Positions 34,914-43,826 of a DNA stretch of 64,000 nt are shown one piece after another. This DNA is from Myxococcus guangdongensis (GTDB taxonomy: Bacteria; Myxococcota; Myxococcia; Myxococcales; Myxococcaceae): assembly GCF_024198255.1 (NCBI RefSeq), contig NZ_JAJVKW010000002.1:248001-312000 (forward strand), given 5' to 3'. A model generated the notes under the pieces. That model did no database searches. It saw only the letters and a list, made by a program, of their open reading frames with translations, and was not told the DNA's origin. Position 1 is the stretch's first letter. Each line of letters opens with the position of its first letter. Both the position numbers and the translations under genes were made by a program.

Positions 34914-35903
34914 GTCCTCCACGCCCCACAGGCCCACGGTGCCGTCCGACTGTCCCCACGCCACGAGGCGCCCGTCGGGTGAGAACACCGCGTCGCTCGT
35001 GTGCAGCTCCTCGCCGTCGCTGAAGCGGAACAGTTCTTCTCCCGTGTCGAAGCGATGCACGCCGAAGCCTCGACCATCGCGAGAGGCGGCGAGCAGCGTG
35101 CCCTCGGGATTGAAGCTCAGGTTGCACGCGTAGCCAGAGAAGCCCGCGAGTGACCTCACCTGGCGACGCTCGCCCACGTGCACCACCGCGACCTCCTCCG
35201 TGATTCCGCCCACGGCGAGCAGCGGCTGCGTCGGATGGAAGGCGAGGCTCCACACCGTGGGCGCGTCGATGGAGAGCGCCACGGGACGGGCGTCGGCGGC
35301 GACGTCCCAGAGCCACAGGTTCTCCCTGCGTCGGTCATCGGCGTGGAAGGTCACCGCGGCGTGGCGCCCCTCTGAAGAGAGCGCGCACGCCGTCACCGAC
35401 ACCCCCATGTCCATGGGCGAGAGCTGACAAAGCGGCCGCCAGGACTCGAGGCCCCACACCTCGGGTGAGTCACCTTCCAACGGAACCAGCAGCAACCGCG
35501 CGCCCTCCGCGGACGCGGCAAGCCGGGTCACCGCGTGCGGCAGGTGCTGCTCACGCGCCTGTGAGCCGTCCGTCGCGGAGAGGGCCACCAGCCTCGGCCG
35601 CCACCGCCCCTGGGGCGAGCCGTTCGCGGACCACACCGTCAGCACGTGCTCCGCCGTGGGGAACACCAGCGCGTGCATCCCGGACGTGGGCCCGTGGGTC
35701 CACATCGGCTCCGACGAAAGCGCCTCCAAATCCCAGCACCGGAGGGGAGTTCCCCGCCGCGCCAGGGCGCCGAGCCTTGTGCCCGCCGGGTCGAAGGCGA
35801 GCCGCTGACCGGAGATGAACGAAGGCAGCGCGGGACCCAGCCTGGCCACCGGCCTCAGTCTCGCGGCGTTGGACTCGGTGATGACGGGACGGGAAGCTCG
35901 CAT
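34911..35903 (-). CDS. WD40-repeat protein
   Basis: 330 residues from ATG 35903; upstream in-frame starts exist to 35978. There is no signal peptide. About six propeller blades can be picked out, for example RLAFDPAGTRLGALARRGTP, SLAFHPTQPLLAVGGITEEV, NLSFNPEGTLLAASRDGRGF and DAVFSPDGRLVAWGQSDGTV, with WD-like ends LWLWDV and LWGVED. WD40 propellers are protein-interaction platforms. No enzymatic domain is fused and the partners are unknown. It converges on aat with only 12 bp between the stops. Confidence 0.8.
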   Translation of the reverse strand: MRASRPVITESNAARLRPVARLGPALPSFISGQRLAFDPAGTRLGALARRGTPLRCWDLEALSSEPMWTHGPTSGMHALVFPTAEHVLTVWSANGSPQGRWRPRLVALSATDGSQAREQHLPHAVTRLAASAEGARLLLVPLEGDSPEVWGLESWRPLCQLSPMDMGVSVTACALSSEGRHAAVTFHADDRRRENLWLWDVAADARPVALSIDAPTVWSLAFHPTQPLLAVGGITEEVAVVHVGERRQVRSLAGFSGYACNLSFNPEGTLLAASRDGRGFGVHRFDTGEELFRFSDGEELHTSDAVFSPDGRLVAWGQSDGTVGLWGVED

Positions 35904-35996
35904 GGGGACGCTCGGCCGACGGGGCGGGTACAGGCGCCCCACCCTCCGCATACGAAGCCACGGCGCTTCCCGGGTCACCGGAGACGACGAGTTCCC

Positions 35997-37004
35997 TCAG
36001 CGCTTCACCTTGCACGGGGACAGCGTGCGCTGCTGCACCATCAGGTCCTCCTCGGAGGGGCTGCTGTAGCGCACGGCCTTCGGCGCGGCCTTGGGCTTGG
36101 CCACCTCATGCACGTAGAGCGACATCAAGTCCCGCGTGAGGATGAACCTCAGCCCGGCGCTGTCGTGCAGTCCGCCGAAGAACACCGAGCCACCGTTGCG
36201 CAGCTGCACGGGCGTCAGCGCCCCGACGGGCTTGTGCAGCACGACGGACAAGTCCTCCGTGGCCCAGTCACACGGGTTCTTCTTCCCGGCGCGCTCCATC
36301 CACGTCACCAGGAAGTCGCTCACCGTGGTGCCGTCATCCCAGCTCGCGCCGATGCGCTCCCACAGCCGTCCGCACTCCGGCATGTCGCAGTCGCGCGCGG
36401 GCACATACTCCATCACGTCCGAGGGGAGCCCCTCCGCCTCCTTGCCCGTCTCGCGCTCCGTCGGCCGGCGCAGCTTGCAGCCCGTGGGCTCGTCCTTCTG
36501 CCGCAGCGCCACCGGAGTGCCGGACAACCGGCCCGGCGGCAGCAGGTCACACTCCGCCTGCACCTCCGCCATGAGGAACGTCTTGCGGTCCGCGTCCGTG
36601 GTGCCCATGCGCACGGCCCACCAGGCGCTCGGCACCGCGCGACAGGGCACCGTGTCCGTCTTGCCGTAGATCCACAGCGGAATCGTCGGGTCGGGCGCGC
36701 CCAGCTTCCGGATGTCCAATTCGTCCACCCGCTTGAAGCCCACGCGCTCCCGCTCCATGCCCTTGAAGTAGGGGTCCTTCGACTCCGGGATGATGGCCTG
36801 GTGCACCAGCCACCCCGAGCCCTCCAGCCCCGCCTGCGAGCGCTGGGTGAAGGGCACCACGTCCGGGCGCTTCGGACAGCCCCGCTCCACGTCGGAGGGG
36901 ACGATGAACTTCACCGAGCCATCGTCGTCCTGCGCACCCGCGCTCCACGGCGCGAGCAGCGCCCATCCCAACACCCACGCAGTCGACCGCATCGACACTC
37001 GCAT
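35997..37004 (-). CDS. Secreted protein of unknown function
   Basis: 335 residues from ATG 37004 behind GGAGGAG. The signal peptide (MRVSMRSTAWVLGWALLAPW) is cleaved near WSAGAQ. The mature protein has eight or more cysteines spread along the chain (GCPKRPD, VPCRAVP, ECDLLPP, GCKLRR, DCDMPECGRLW, NPCDW), suggesting disulphide bonds and an extracytoplasmic location. Other visible blocks are PDPTIPLWIYGKTDT and GSVFFGGLHDSAGLRFILTR. No known family is recognised. It is flanked by a gap on each side and probably transcribed alone. Confidence 0.78.
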   Translation of the reverse strand: MRVSMRSTAWVLGWALLAPWSAGAQDDDGSVKFIVPSDVERGCPKRPDVVPFTQRSQAGLEGSGWLVHQAIIPESKDPYFKGMERERVGFKRVDELDIRKLGAPDPTIPLWIYGKTDTVPCRAVPSAWWAVRMGTTDADRKTFLMAEVQAECDLLPPGRLSGTPVALRQKDEPTGCKLRRPTERETGKEAEGLPSDVMEYVPARDCDMPECGRLWERIGASWDDGTTVSDFLVTWMERAGKKNPCDWATEDLSVVLHKPVGALTPVQLRNGGSVFFGGLHDSAGLRFILTRDLMSLYVHEVAKPKAAPKAVRYSSPSEEDLMVQQRTLSPCKVKR

Positions 37005-37148
37005 CCGCGCTCCTCCAGATGACCCGAATCCCTGAGGCGTTCATACCCCAAGCCCGGCGCCACGCGGCACCTCGACGCACCGCGCCCGAGGCACGACCCG
37101 CACCTTCGCGATATGACCACCCCGACACCCACTCCCCAGGATGAGCCC

Positions 37149-38702
37149 ATGCGCGCCCTGTCGATGCTGGCCGCGATGACACTGGCCTTGATGGCCTGCG
37201 GCAAGGACAAGCCGGACCCCGAACCCGAGCCGCCCGCCGGCGACGCCGACGTGGGCGACTGGGAGGACACCGGCCCCTTCGCCACATGCAGCGTGGACGC
37301 CGCCTCCAACGCCTGCGGCAGCCTGGGCAGCTTCAACACCACCGGCTGCACGCCCGGGCAACTCGCCTCGCTGGAGCCCGACGGCGTCTACACGATTCAC
37401 GTGCGCGCGCGCTCGCCTCGCTACGGCAACGCCTACGCCTTCTCCTCCCAGTCGATGCGACTGGCGGACTCGGGCGACCAGTACGTGGGCGGTCTGCCCC
37501 TCGACACGAAACAGCTGCATGCCGGTGGCGTCGTCTTCGCCTCCGGCTCGTTCGCCTCGGGCACCACCTCCCGACGCCGCTCGTTCATCGGCTGCCAGTC
37601 CCCCGAACCGGACCGGCTGCAGGGCTGCTACGTGGACTGCATCAACGGCCGGCTCGAGAGCGAGGGCACCTTCGACGCGTGGAAGGTGACGCCCCGCGCC
37701 GGTGAGCCGGAGTCCTCCGGCCTGGAGCGCCTCTCCGAGACGGCCGTGTCCGCGGGGCTCGCCGTGGACGTCTACGTCACCAAGGGCCACGCCTACGTCG
37801 TGTCCCTGTACGGGGGCCTCTTCGTCTACGACGTGAGCGACCCGGCGCACCCCAGGCTCACCCGCAACATCCGACGCGCGAACGACAACTACTGGAACGG
37901 CGTGTGGGCCAAGGACGACGCGCTCTACATCGCCAGCGACTCGCGCGGCGTCATCGTCTTCGACATCAGCACCCCGGGCGAGCCCCTGGAGGTGCGCGCG
38001 ATGGGCACCTCGCGCACCAACGTGCACACGGTGTTCGTCGAGGGCAGCCGCCTGTTCGCCGCCTCCCCCGCGCCCACCGGCGAGGTGCTCGTCTACGACA
38101 TCTCCCAGCCGCTCGACCCGCAGCTGACGGGCACCTTCCAGGCCACGGGCTTCACCGCGGCGACGTCCTACGGCCCCCACGACATGTTCGCCTTCGAGGG
38201 GCGGCTCTACGTCAACTTCTGGCGCGCAGGCTACGTCATCGCCGCGCTGCAGGACGACGTCGCGCCCCGGCAGCTCGGCGCCTACCGCTACGAGCACTCC
38301 AACAGCCACGCCAGCGCCGTCGCGCGCTACGGCGAGCGCCTCATCGCCTTCGAGGGCGGCGAGGACTGGGGCGCGCACCTGCGCGTGCTGGACGTGACGG
38401 ACGCCGCCAACCCCAAGCGCATCGGTGAGTACCGGCGGCGCCAGCAGGTCTCCATCCACAACATGGTGCTGTCCGGCACGAAGCTCTACGTCGCCTGGTA
38501 CCACGAAGGCGTGCGCGTGCTGGACGTGTCCACCCCGGAGAGCCCCCGCGAGGTGGCCCACTACAACACCTTCCGTCCGGACGACCCGATGCGCGGCGAG
38601 AGCTTCTACGACGGCGCCATCGGCATGCGCGTGCCCGGGGATGGCTTCATCTACGCGGTGGACACCTCGCGCGGCCTGCTCATCCTGCGCGAGACGCCCT
38701 GA
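37149..38702 (+). CDS. LVIVD-repeat lipoprotein
   Basis: 517 residues from ATG 37149, with AGGA 7 bp upstream; ATG 37113 is an in-frame alternative that would spoil the signal. The lipobox is LALMAC (Cys17). An N-terminal region (about 20-180) holds paired cysteines (CSVDAASNACG, FIGCQSPE, GCYVDCINGR). From about residue 190 the chain is a beta-propeller of LVIVD-type repeats: FVYDVSDPAHPRLTR, VIVFDISTPGEPLEV, VLVYDISQPLDPQLTG, LRVLDVTDAANPKRI and VRVLDVSTPESPREV. Such repeats occur in surface and extracellular proteins of myxobacteria. Function unknown; a binding scaffold is the likely role. Confidence 0.86.
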   Translation: MRALSMLAAMTLALMACGKDKPDPEPEPPAGDADVGDWEDTGPFATCSVDAASNACGSLGSFNTTGCTPGQLASLEPDGVYTIHVRARSPRYGNAYAFSSQSMRLADSGDQYVGGLPLDTKQLHAGGVVFASGSFASGTTSRRRSFIGCQSPEPDRLQGCYVDCINGRLESEGTFDAWKVTPRAGEPESSGLERLSETAVSAGLAVDVYVTKGHAYVVSLYGGLFVYDVSDPAHPRLTRNIRRANDNYWNGVWAKDDALYIASDSRGVIVFDISTPGEPLEVRAMGTSRTNVHTVFVEGSRLFAASPAPTGEVLVYDISQPLDPQLTGTFQATGFTAATSYGPHDMFAFEGRLYVNFWRAGYVIAALQDDVAPRQLGAYRYEHSNSHASAVARYGERLIAFEGGEDWGAHLRVLDVTDAANPKRIGEYRRRQQVSIHNMVLSGTKLYVAWYHEGVRVLDVSTPESPREVAHYNTFRPDDPMRGESFYDGAIGMRVPGDGFIYAVDTSRGLLILRETP

Positions 38703-38705
38703 GCC

Positions 38706-39485
38706 TCACTGCGCCTTCTTGCGCGCGGGCTTCTTCGGCGCGGGCTTGAGGATTTCAATCTCCACCGGGGGCTCCGGCTTCACGTCGGGGCCCGCGTCCG
38801 GCGTGGCGGAGGGCTCCGGGGCCTTCACCTCCACCCGGTCCTCCAGCGGCACCCGCCCCGCCGAGCGGCGGAACAGCTCCCACAGCGCCTTGTGCCAGTC
38901 CTCGCGGCTCGCCGAGCCCGACACCACCAGCCCCGCGCCGCTGTAGCGCGCCTCCAGGCCCAGCGGCTGCAACGCGGTGGTGAACGACGTGAGCTGCTCC
39001 TGCAGCGCCGGCACGTCGAACGTCAGCTCCAAGTCGCGCGCGACGAACGCGTCCGTGCGCAGCACCTCCATCAGCGCCGCGCGGCACGCCGCGTCCTTCA
39101 CCGTGGCCGTCAGCGCGCGCTCCGAGCCCTGCGTGGCCTTCAGGTCCGGACACGCCTTGCGCGCCGCGGCCAGCCGGGGCGTGACGTCCTCGTCCGGCAA
39201 AGCCCCCACGGTGAGCCGCCACACGGCGAAGCGCCCCTCCGCGTACAGGAGCATCAGCGTGCGCCCGGGCTTTCGCCCACTGAGCAACAGTTCGTTGCTG
39301 CCCTGGAGCACCTCCACGTGGGCCACGGAGGGGTCCTCCACCTCCACCCATTCGACGGCGGCCAGCTTCTGGAAGCGCTCCTTGTCGACGTCCAGGGGCA
39401 GGACCAGGTCCACCGGCCACGCCAGGGCCAGCGCGGGGACGAGGAGGGCCAGGAGTGCTCCAAGGGAATACATGCGAGCGGGCAT
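38706..39485 (-). CDS. Secreted protein with pilus-assembly (CpaC/RcpA N-terminal-like) domain
   Basis: 259 residues from ATG 39485 with GGAG 5 bp upstream. A signal peptide ends near ALALAW. The first domain (about 24-95: VDLVLPLDVDKERFQKL, then VAHVEVLQGSNELLLSGRKP) matches the short N-terminal domain that precedes secretins of the CpaC/RcpA type. A second domain (about 105-210) has BON-like alternation of helices and strands, and the C-terminus is a Pro/Lys/Ala tail. No secretin channel follows, so the domain is used without its usual partner. It converges with the LVIVD gene (3 bp apart) and diverges from the CNNM gene. Confidence 0.72.
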   Translation of the reverse strand: MPARMYSLGALLALLVPALALAWPVDLVLPLDVDKERFQKLAAVEWVEVEDPSVAHVEVLQGSNELLLSGRKPGRTLMLLYAEGRFAVWRLTVGALPDEDVTPRLAAARKACPDLKATQGSERALTATVKDAACRAALMEVLRTDAFVARDLELTFDVPALQEQLTSFTTALQPLGLEARYSGAGLVVSGSASREDWHKALWELFRRSAGRVPLEDRVEVKAPEPSATPDAGPDVKPEPPVEIEILKPAPKKPARKKAQ

Positions 39486-39539
39486 CGGGGCTCCGGCGGG
39501 GTGGAACGGACCCTTAGCACGGGATAAGAACGGTGCTCT

Positions 39540-40883
39540 ATGCCTACCTGGGCCCTCTGGGTCGCCTGCCTGGCGCTGTGCTTCGTCAGGTCCCTGGTCG
39601 CCGCGGCCGAATCCGCGCTCTACGGAACGTCGGACCTGCGTGCACAGGAGCTGGCCGAGTCTCACCAGGGCGCGTCGAGCCGACGCGTCCTGCGCCACAA
39701 GACGGAGCGCGAGGCCACCGCCACCGCGCTGCGCCTGGGCACCCTGCTCAGCGGGTTCCTCGCCGCCGCCATCGGCGCGTTCGTCCCGCCGCGCATGCTG
39801 GATTTGACGCGCTACGGGGAGGCCGCCTGGCTGCCCGTCGCCACCGTGGCCGCGGGCGCGCTGTTCGTCGGCGTGCTGGCCAGCCTCATGGAGGTCACCA
39901 TGCGTGGCCTCGCCAACGCCAACCCGGAGCGCTGGGCGCTGCGGCTGTCGGGCGTGGTGTCGCTGCTGGTGGCGGTGCTCTATCCGCCCATGCGCGTGGT
40001 GCTGGGCGTGCTGAATCTCATGGCGCGCACCTTCGGCCGCACGCTGCGCTTCGAGCCGCCCCCGCCGCCGCTCGAGGAGCTGGAGAAGCTGCTCGCCGCG
40101 CAGGCCGCGAAGAACGAGGTGGACAAGAGCGCGCCCCAGCTCATCCGCTCCATCTTCGAGCTGTCCGACAAGCGCTGCCGCGACGTCATGGTGCCGCGCA
40201 CCGACGTGGTGACGGTGGACAGCACCATCTCCTCCGAGGACCTGCTGCGGCTGCTCGCCGAGGAGAACCACTCGCGCATCCCCGTGTACCGGGACGACGT
40301 GGACCACATCATCGGCGTGCTGCACGCGCGCGACATCATCCCGCTGCTCCAGCACCCGGAGCTCATCGTCCTGCAGGACATCATCCGCCCCGCGCACTTC
40401 GTGCCGTGGATGAAGCCCATCGGCGACCTCTTGCGCGACATGCAGAAGCGCAAGATCCACATGGCCATCGTCGTGGACGAGTACGGCGGCTTCATGGGCG
40501 TCGTCACGCTGGAGGACATCCTCCGGGAAATCGTCGGCGACATCGGCGACGAGTTCGAGGTGGAGGAGAAGCAGGTCGAGAAGATGGCGGACGGCAGCTT
40601 CATGGTGGACGCCGCCATGGAGGTGGACCGCTTCACCCAGGCGTTCGGCTTCCCGCTGCCCGAGGGCGACTTCGACACGCTGGGCGGCTACCTGTCGTCG
40701 CTCGCCGGCCACCTGCCGGACGTGGGCGAGCGCTTCACCTACAACGGCTGGCAGTTCGTCGTGGCCAACAAGGAAGGCGCCCGCATCGACCGGGTGCGCA
40801 TGTCCCGGCTCAAGAGCGCCACGCCCGGCAAGGACGCGCGCCCCAAGGAGCCGCGCTCCGAGGCCCCCGCCGCCAAGTCCTGA
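39540..40883 (+). CDS. CNNM/CBS-domain transporter-associated protein (hemolysin C/CorC family)
   Basis: 447 residues from ATG 39540. The N-terminal half is a DUF21/CNNM membrane domain with about four helices (CLALCFVRSLVAAAESALYG, RLGTLLSGFLAAAIGAFVPP, LSGVVSLLVAVLYPPMRVVL). Two CBS domains follow (DVMVPRTDVVTVDSTISSED and IIRPAHFVPWMKPIGDLL), with the typical AIVVDEYGGFMGVVTLEDIL. The C-terminal CorC_HlyC domain contains FMVDAAMEVDRFTQAFG and TLGGYLSSLAGHLPDVGE. Relatives are linked to magnesium or cobalt homeostasis at the inner membrane. Length and order are standard. Confidence 0.92.
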   Translation: MPTWALWVACLALCFVRSLVAAAESALYGTSDLRAQELAESHQGASSRRVLRHKTEREATATALRLGTLLSGFLAAAIGAFVPPRMLDLTRYGEAAWLPVATVAAGALFVGVLASLMEVTMRGLANANPERWALRLSGVVSLLVAVLYPPMRVVLGVLNLMARTFGRTLRFEPPPPPLEELEKLLAAQAAKNEVDKSAPQLIRSIFELSDKRCRDVMVPRTDVVTVDSTISSEDLLRLLAEENHSRIPVYRDDVDHIIGVLHARDIIPLLQHPELIVLQDIIRPAHFVPWMKPIGDLLRDMQKRKIHMAIVVDEYGGFMGVVTLEDILREIVGDIGDEFEVEEKQVEKMADGSFMVDAAMEVDRFTQAFGFPLPEGDFDTLGGYLSSLAGHLPDVGERFTYNGWQFVVANKEGARIDRVRMSRLKSATPGKDARPKEPRSEAPAAKS

Positions 40884-40886
40884 GCG

Positions 40887-41363
40887 TCACTCCGCCATGC
40901 CCTCCAGCGGGGGCACGTGCGTGAGCTTGCGCGAGCCCTGGACCCGGAAGGACGCCCGCCGCTCGGTGCCACCGAAGCGCAGCACCACCCCGCCGCGCAG
41001 CCGCACCGGCAGCGGCGCCGTCACCGGCACCACGCGCTCGGCGGACAGCGGGAAGAGCACGCGCAGGGGCACCTCTGCCTGGGGCGGCAGCGCCGCGTCC
41101 ACGTGCTGCTGGCCGGTGGCCACGCGCCGTCCGTCCACCCACAGCTCGAAGTCCACCGAGGTGAGCGTCGCGGCGTCCGACGCGGGGTTCTTCACCTGGA
41201 GCCCCACGTCGAGCAGCCCCGAGCCGTCCGCCTGGAAGTCCACGTCCAGCGACTCGACGCGCACCGCTTCGTCATAGGCGCGCGGCTTGAGGGGCACCGC
41301 GCCCAGGCACCCGGGGCCACCGAGCGCCGCCAGCGCCCCGAGGACGAGGAGCCGTGCGCGCAT
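40887..41363 (-). CDS. Small LEA type 2 lipoprotein coupled to a Ser/Thr kinase gene
   Basis: 158 residues from ATG 41363. The lipobox ALGGPGC gives the lipidated Cys (about residue 19). The mature part is one WHy/LEA2 sandwich: VESLDVDFQADGSGLLDVGL, VKNPASDAATLTSVDFELWV and GQQHVDAALPPQAEVPLRVL. Its start overlaps the kinase stop (ATGA), so both proteins are made together. A kinase-linked envelope protein is unusual; the kinase here has no membrane segment, so direct contact across the membrane is not expected. Confidence 0.82.
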   Translation of the reverse strand: MRARLLVLGALAALGGPGCLGAVPLKPRAYDEAVRVESLDVDFQADGSGLLDVGLQVKNPASDAATLTSVDFELWVDGRRVATGQQHVDAALPPQAEVPLRVLFPLSAERVVPVTAPLPVRLRGGVVLRFGGTERRASFRVQGSRKLTHVPPLEGMAE

Positions 41364-42280
41364 CAGCCGCCCAACAGGGGCTGGAGCGCCTCCACCGTGA
41401 GGGGCCAGCCCGCCCGACGGGCCAGCGCCTCCAGCGCCTTGATGAACTCCGCCGCCGACTGGAAGCGCCGCGCCCGGTCCGCGAAGAGCGCCTTGCGCAC
41501 CACCAGCCCCGCGTAGTCCGGCAGGTCCGACGTGACCGAGGACAGGAGCGGCACCCGCGCGTCGCGCACCTTGTGCATCAGGTCCGCCTCGTTGTCGCCC
41601 GAGTACAGCCGCCGGCTGGCGAACAGCTCCCACAGGATGATGCCCACCGCGTACAAGTCGGTGCGCGAGTCCACCAGCTGCCCCAGCACCTGCTCGGGGC
41701 TCATGTACGGCAGCGTGCCGCGCAGCGCGCCCGCGTCGCCGCGCATCATCCCCTCCACCTCCGCCACGCCGAAGTCCGTCAGCTTCACGTCGCCGTTGAT
41801 GCCGAGCAGCACGTTGGCCGGGTTGAGGTCGCGGTGGACGATGGTGGCGCCGTTCTCCCCTACCTTCGCGCGGTGGATGTAGTCGAGCGCCTTGAGCAGG
41901 CACCACGCGATGTAGCACGCGGCCTCGGGCGGCATCGCCGCGCCGGCCTTGAGCAAGAGCTCCTGCATGTAGCCGAGCGTCCGGCCACTGACGAGCTCCT
42001 GCACCATGAGGTAGTCCGGCCCCGCCTTGAACAGGCGGAACGTCCGGACGATGTGCGCGTGTCGCAGGCGCACCGTCAGCTTCGCCTCGTCGACGAAGGC
42101 CTTCACGTAGGCCGTGTCGTTGCGGAACGACGGGTGCAACCGCTTGATGACAACTTCGTCAGGCTCGCCGGGCGAGCGCTGCGTCGTGGACCGGGCTCGC
42201 GCCTGGTACACCTCCGCCATGCCGCCAACGGCCAGTCGGCCAACTACTTCGTAGCCACCCAGGTCCGGAGCATCCGCCAC
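41363..42280 (-). CDS. Cytoplasmic Ser/Thr protein kinase with HRDLN catalytic loop
   Basis: 305 residues from GTG 42280, essentially a bare Hanks-type kinase domain: glycine loop [18 protein letters not shown] Lys46 (VVIKRL), catalytic loop H149-R-D-L-N-P-A-N, DFG 169-171 and YMSPEQ. The usual Lys two residues after the catalytic Asp is Asn153, a substitution seen in some myxobacterial kinases, so activity is possible but not certain. There is no transmembrane or PASTA region. FHA proteins such as the one at 10333-12543 are the kind of partner such kinases have, but nothing here links them. Its gene overlaps the LEA2 lipoprotein gene. Confidence 0.9.
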   Translation of the reverse strand: MADAPDLGGYEVVGRLAVGGMAEVYQARARSTTQRSPGEPDEVVIKRLHPSFRNDTAYVKAFVDEAKLTVRLRHAHIVRTFRLFKAGPDYLMVQELVSGRTLGYMQELLLKAGAAMPPEAACYIAWCLLKALDYIHRAKVGENGATIVHRDLNPANVLLGINGDVKLTDFGVAEVEGMMRGDAGALRGTLPYMSPEQVLGQLVDSRTDLYAVGIILWELFASRRLYSGDNEADLMHKVRDARVPLLSSVTSDLPDYAGLVVRKALFADRARRFQSAAEFIKALEALARRAGWPLTVEALQPLLGG

Positions 42281-42315
42281 GACACAAGCCTACTGCGATT
42301 TTCCGCAGGCACCCA

Positions 42316-43749
42316 CTATTCAGCCATCAAGGCTGAATACAGGGCCTCGTATCGCCGGGCGGAGACATCCCAGGAGAAGTCCTTCTCCATGCCCCGCCGC
42401 CTGAAATCCGCCAGCCGGGGCGGGTCCGCATAGAGGGCCTGGGCCCGGCGGAAGGCGGCCAGGAGCGCGGCCTTGTGGAAGGCCTCGAAGAGGATGCCGT
42501 TGCCGTCCAGCCCCCCCTCCACGGTGTCCACCAGCCCTCCAGTGGCCCGGACGATGGGAACGGTTCCGTAACGCAGCGAATACATCTGATTCAGCCCACA
42601 CGGCTCGTATCGGCTGGGCATCAGGAAGAAGTCGGCGCCGGCCTCCACCTGATGTGACAGGGCCGCATCGAACCCCAGGTGCACGGACACCTGGCGCGGG
42701 AAGCGGGCCTGCAGGGCGCGCAGCCCCTCCTCCAGGGGGCCCTCGCCGCTGCCCACGCCCACGAAGCGGATGTCCGCCTGGAGCGCGGTGGGCAGCACCT
42801 CCAGCAGCAGGTCCATGCCCTTCTGCCACGCCAGCCGGCTGACGATGGCGAACACGGGCGCGTCGCCCTCCGGCAGGCCGAAGCGCGACAGCAGCGCCCG
42901 CTTGCACACCGCCTTGCCCTCCATCTCCCGGGGGCCGAAGCGCGCCGGCAGGTAGGGGTCCGTGACGGGGTTCCACTCGTGCACGTCCACGCCGTTGAGG
43001 ATGCCGTGCAGCCGGTGGGCGCGGCGGCGCAAGAGCCCGTCCAGGCCGTAGCCCTGCTCGGGCGTCTGGATTTCCCGCGCGTACGTGGGCGACACGGTGG
43101 TGAGCGCGTCGGAGAAGACGAGCCCGCCCTTGAGCAGGTTGACGGTGTCGTAGAACTCGAGCCCGCCCTCGGAGGTGAACAGGTCCCACGGCAGCCCCAG
43201 GTCCGCCATCGCGTCCTTCTGGAACTGCCCCTGGTAGGCCAGGTTGTGGATGGTGAACACGCTCTTGGCGCGCGACAGCGACGTGGACTCGAAGCCGCGC
43301 CGCAGCGCCACCGGGACGAGCCCCGTCTGCCAGTCGTTCGCGTGGATGATGTCCGGCTGGAAGCCCACGCGCTGGGCCGCCTGGAGCGCGCCCACGGACA
43401 GGTAGGCGAAGCGCCGCGCGTTGTCGCCGAACTCACCCGCCGCGTCGCCGTACAGGCCGTGGCGGCCGCCGAAGAAGTGCTCGTTCTCCAGGAAGAGGAC
43501 CTCCAGCCCCTCCGCCACGCGGGCGGAGAGGATGGGCCCGCCCACCTCACCGAAGGGGAAGCGCAGTTGGAGCGACTGTCCGGTGGGAACGAGTCGTCCC
43601 GCGTCGCGCAAGTCACGGTAGCGCGGGGTGACGACCTTGACGTCGTGGCCCAGCGAGGCGAGCGCGGCGGGCAGCGCGCCAGCCACGTCCCCCAGTCCCC
43701 CCGTCTTCGAGAAGGGCGCCACCTCCGAGGAGATGAAGAGAATCTTCAT
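42316..43749 (-). CDS. glgA: Glycogen synthase (ADP-glucose type)
   Basis: 477 residues, the normal length. The GT5 signature is intact: MKILFISSEVAPFSKTGGLG at the N-terminus with ADP-glucose-binding KTGGLGDV, then IIHANDWQTGLVPVAL, YGLDGLLRRRAHRLHGILNG, and the C-terminal catalytic FFLMPSRYEPCGLNQMYSLR followed by GTVPIVRATGGLVDTV. It elongates alpha-1,4-glucan from ADP-glucose in the cytoplasm; myxobacteria accumulate glycogen before sporulation. It is transcribed divergently from pdxH/fprA, and the shared gap holds an inverted repeat. It ends 35 bp before the Ser/Thr kinase gene on the same strand. Confidence 0.96.
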   Translation of the reverse strand: MKILFISSEVAPFSKTGGLGDVAGALPAALASLGHDVKVVTPRYRDLRDAGRLVPTGQSLQLRFPFGEVGGPILSARVAEGLEVLFLENEHFFGGRHGLYGDAAGEFGDNARRFAYLSVGALQAAQRVGFQPDIIHANDWQTGLVPVALRRGFESTSLSRAKSVFTIHNLAYQGQFQKDAMADLGLPWDLFTSEGGLEFYDTVNLLKGGLVFSDALTTVSPTYAREIQTPEQGYGLDGLLRRRAHRLHGILNGVDVHEWNPVTDPYLPARFGPREMEGKAVCKRALLSRFGLPEGDAPVFAIVSRLAWQKGMDLLLEVLPTALQADIRFVGVGSGEGPLEEGLRALQARFPRQVSVHLGFDAALSHQVEAGADFFLMPSRYEPCGLNQMYSLRYGTVPIVRATGGLVDTVEGGLDGNGILFEAFHKAALLAAFRRAQALYADPPRLADFRRRGMEKDFSWDVSARRYEALYSALMAE

Positions 43750-43753
43750 GTGA

Positions 43754-43787
43754 CAACCATGACGGTTGCACGGGATGAGTCAACCGT
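43754..43787. promoter_or_regulatory. Candidate operator between glgA and pdxH
   Basis: Three half-sites with the core CAACC/GGTTG: CAACC at 43754-43758, ACGGTTG at 43762-43768 and CAACCGT at 43781-43787. The first two form a 5-bp palindrome and the last two a perfect 7-bp one. It begins 5 bp upstream of glgA, in the 77-bp divergent gap. The binding protein is unknown. Confidence 0.35.
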
Positions 43788-43826
43788 GAACGTGCGCCCA
43801 CTGTCGGCGTCCCTTATGGTGCGCCC

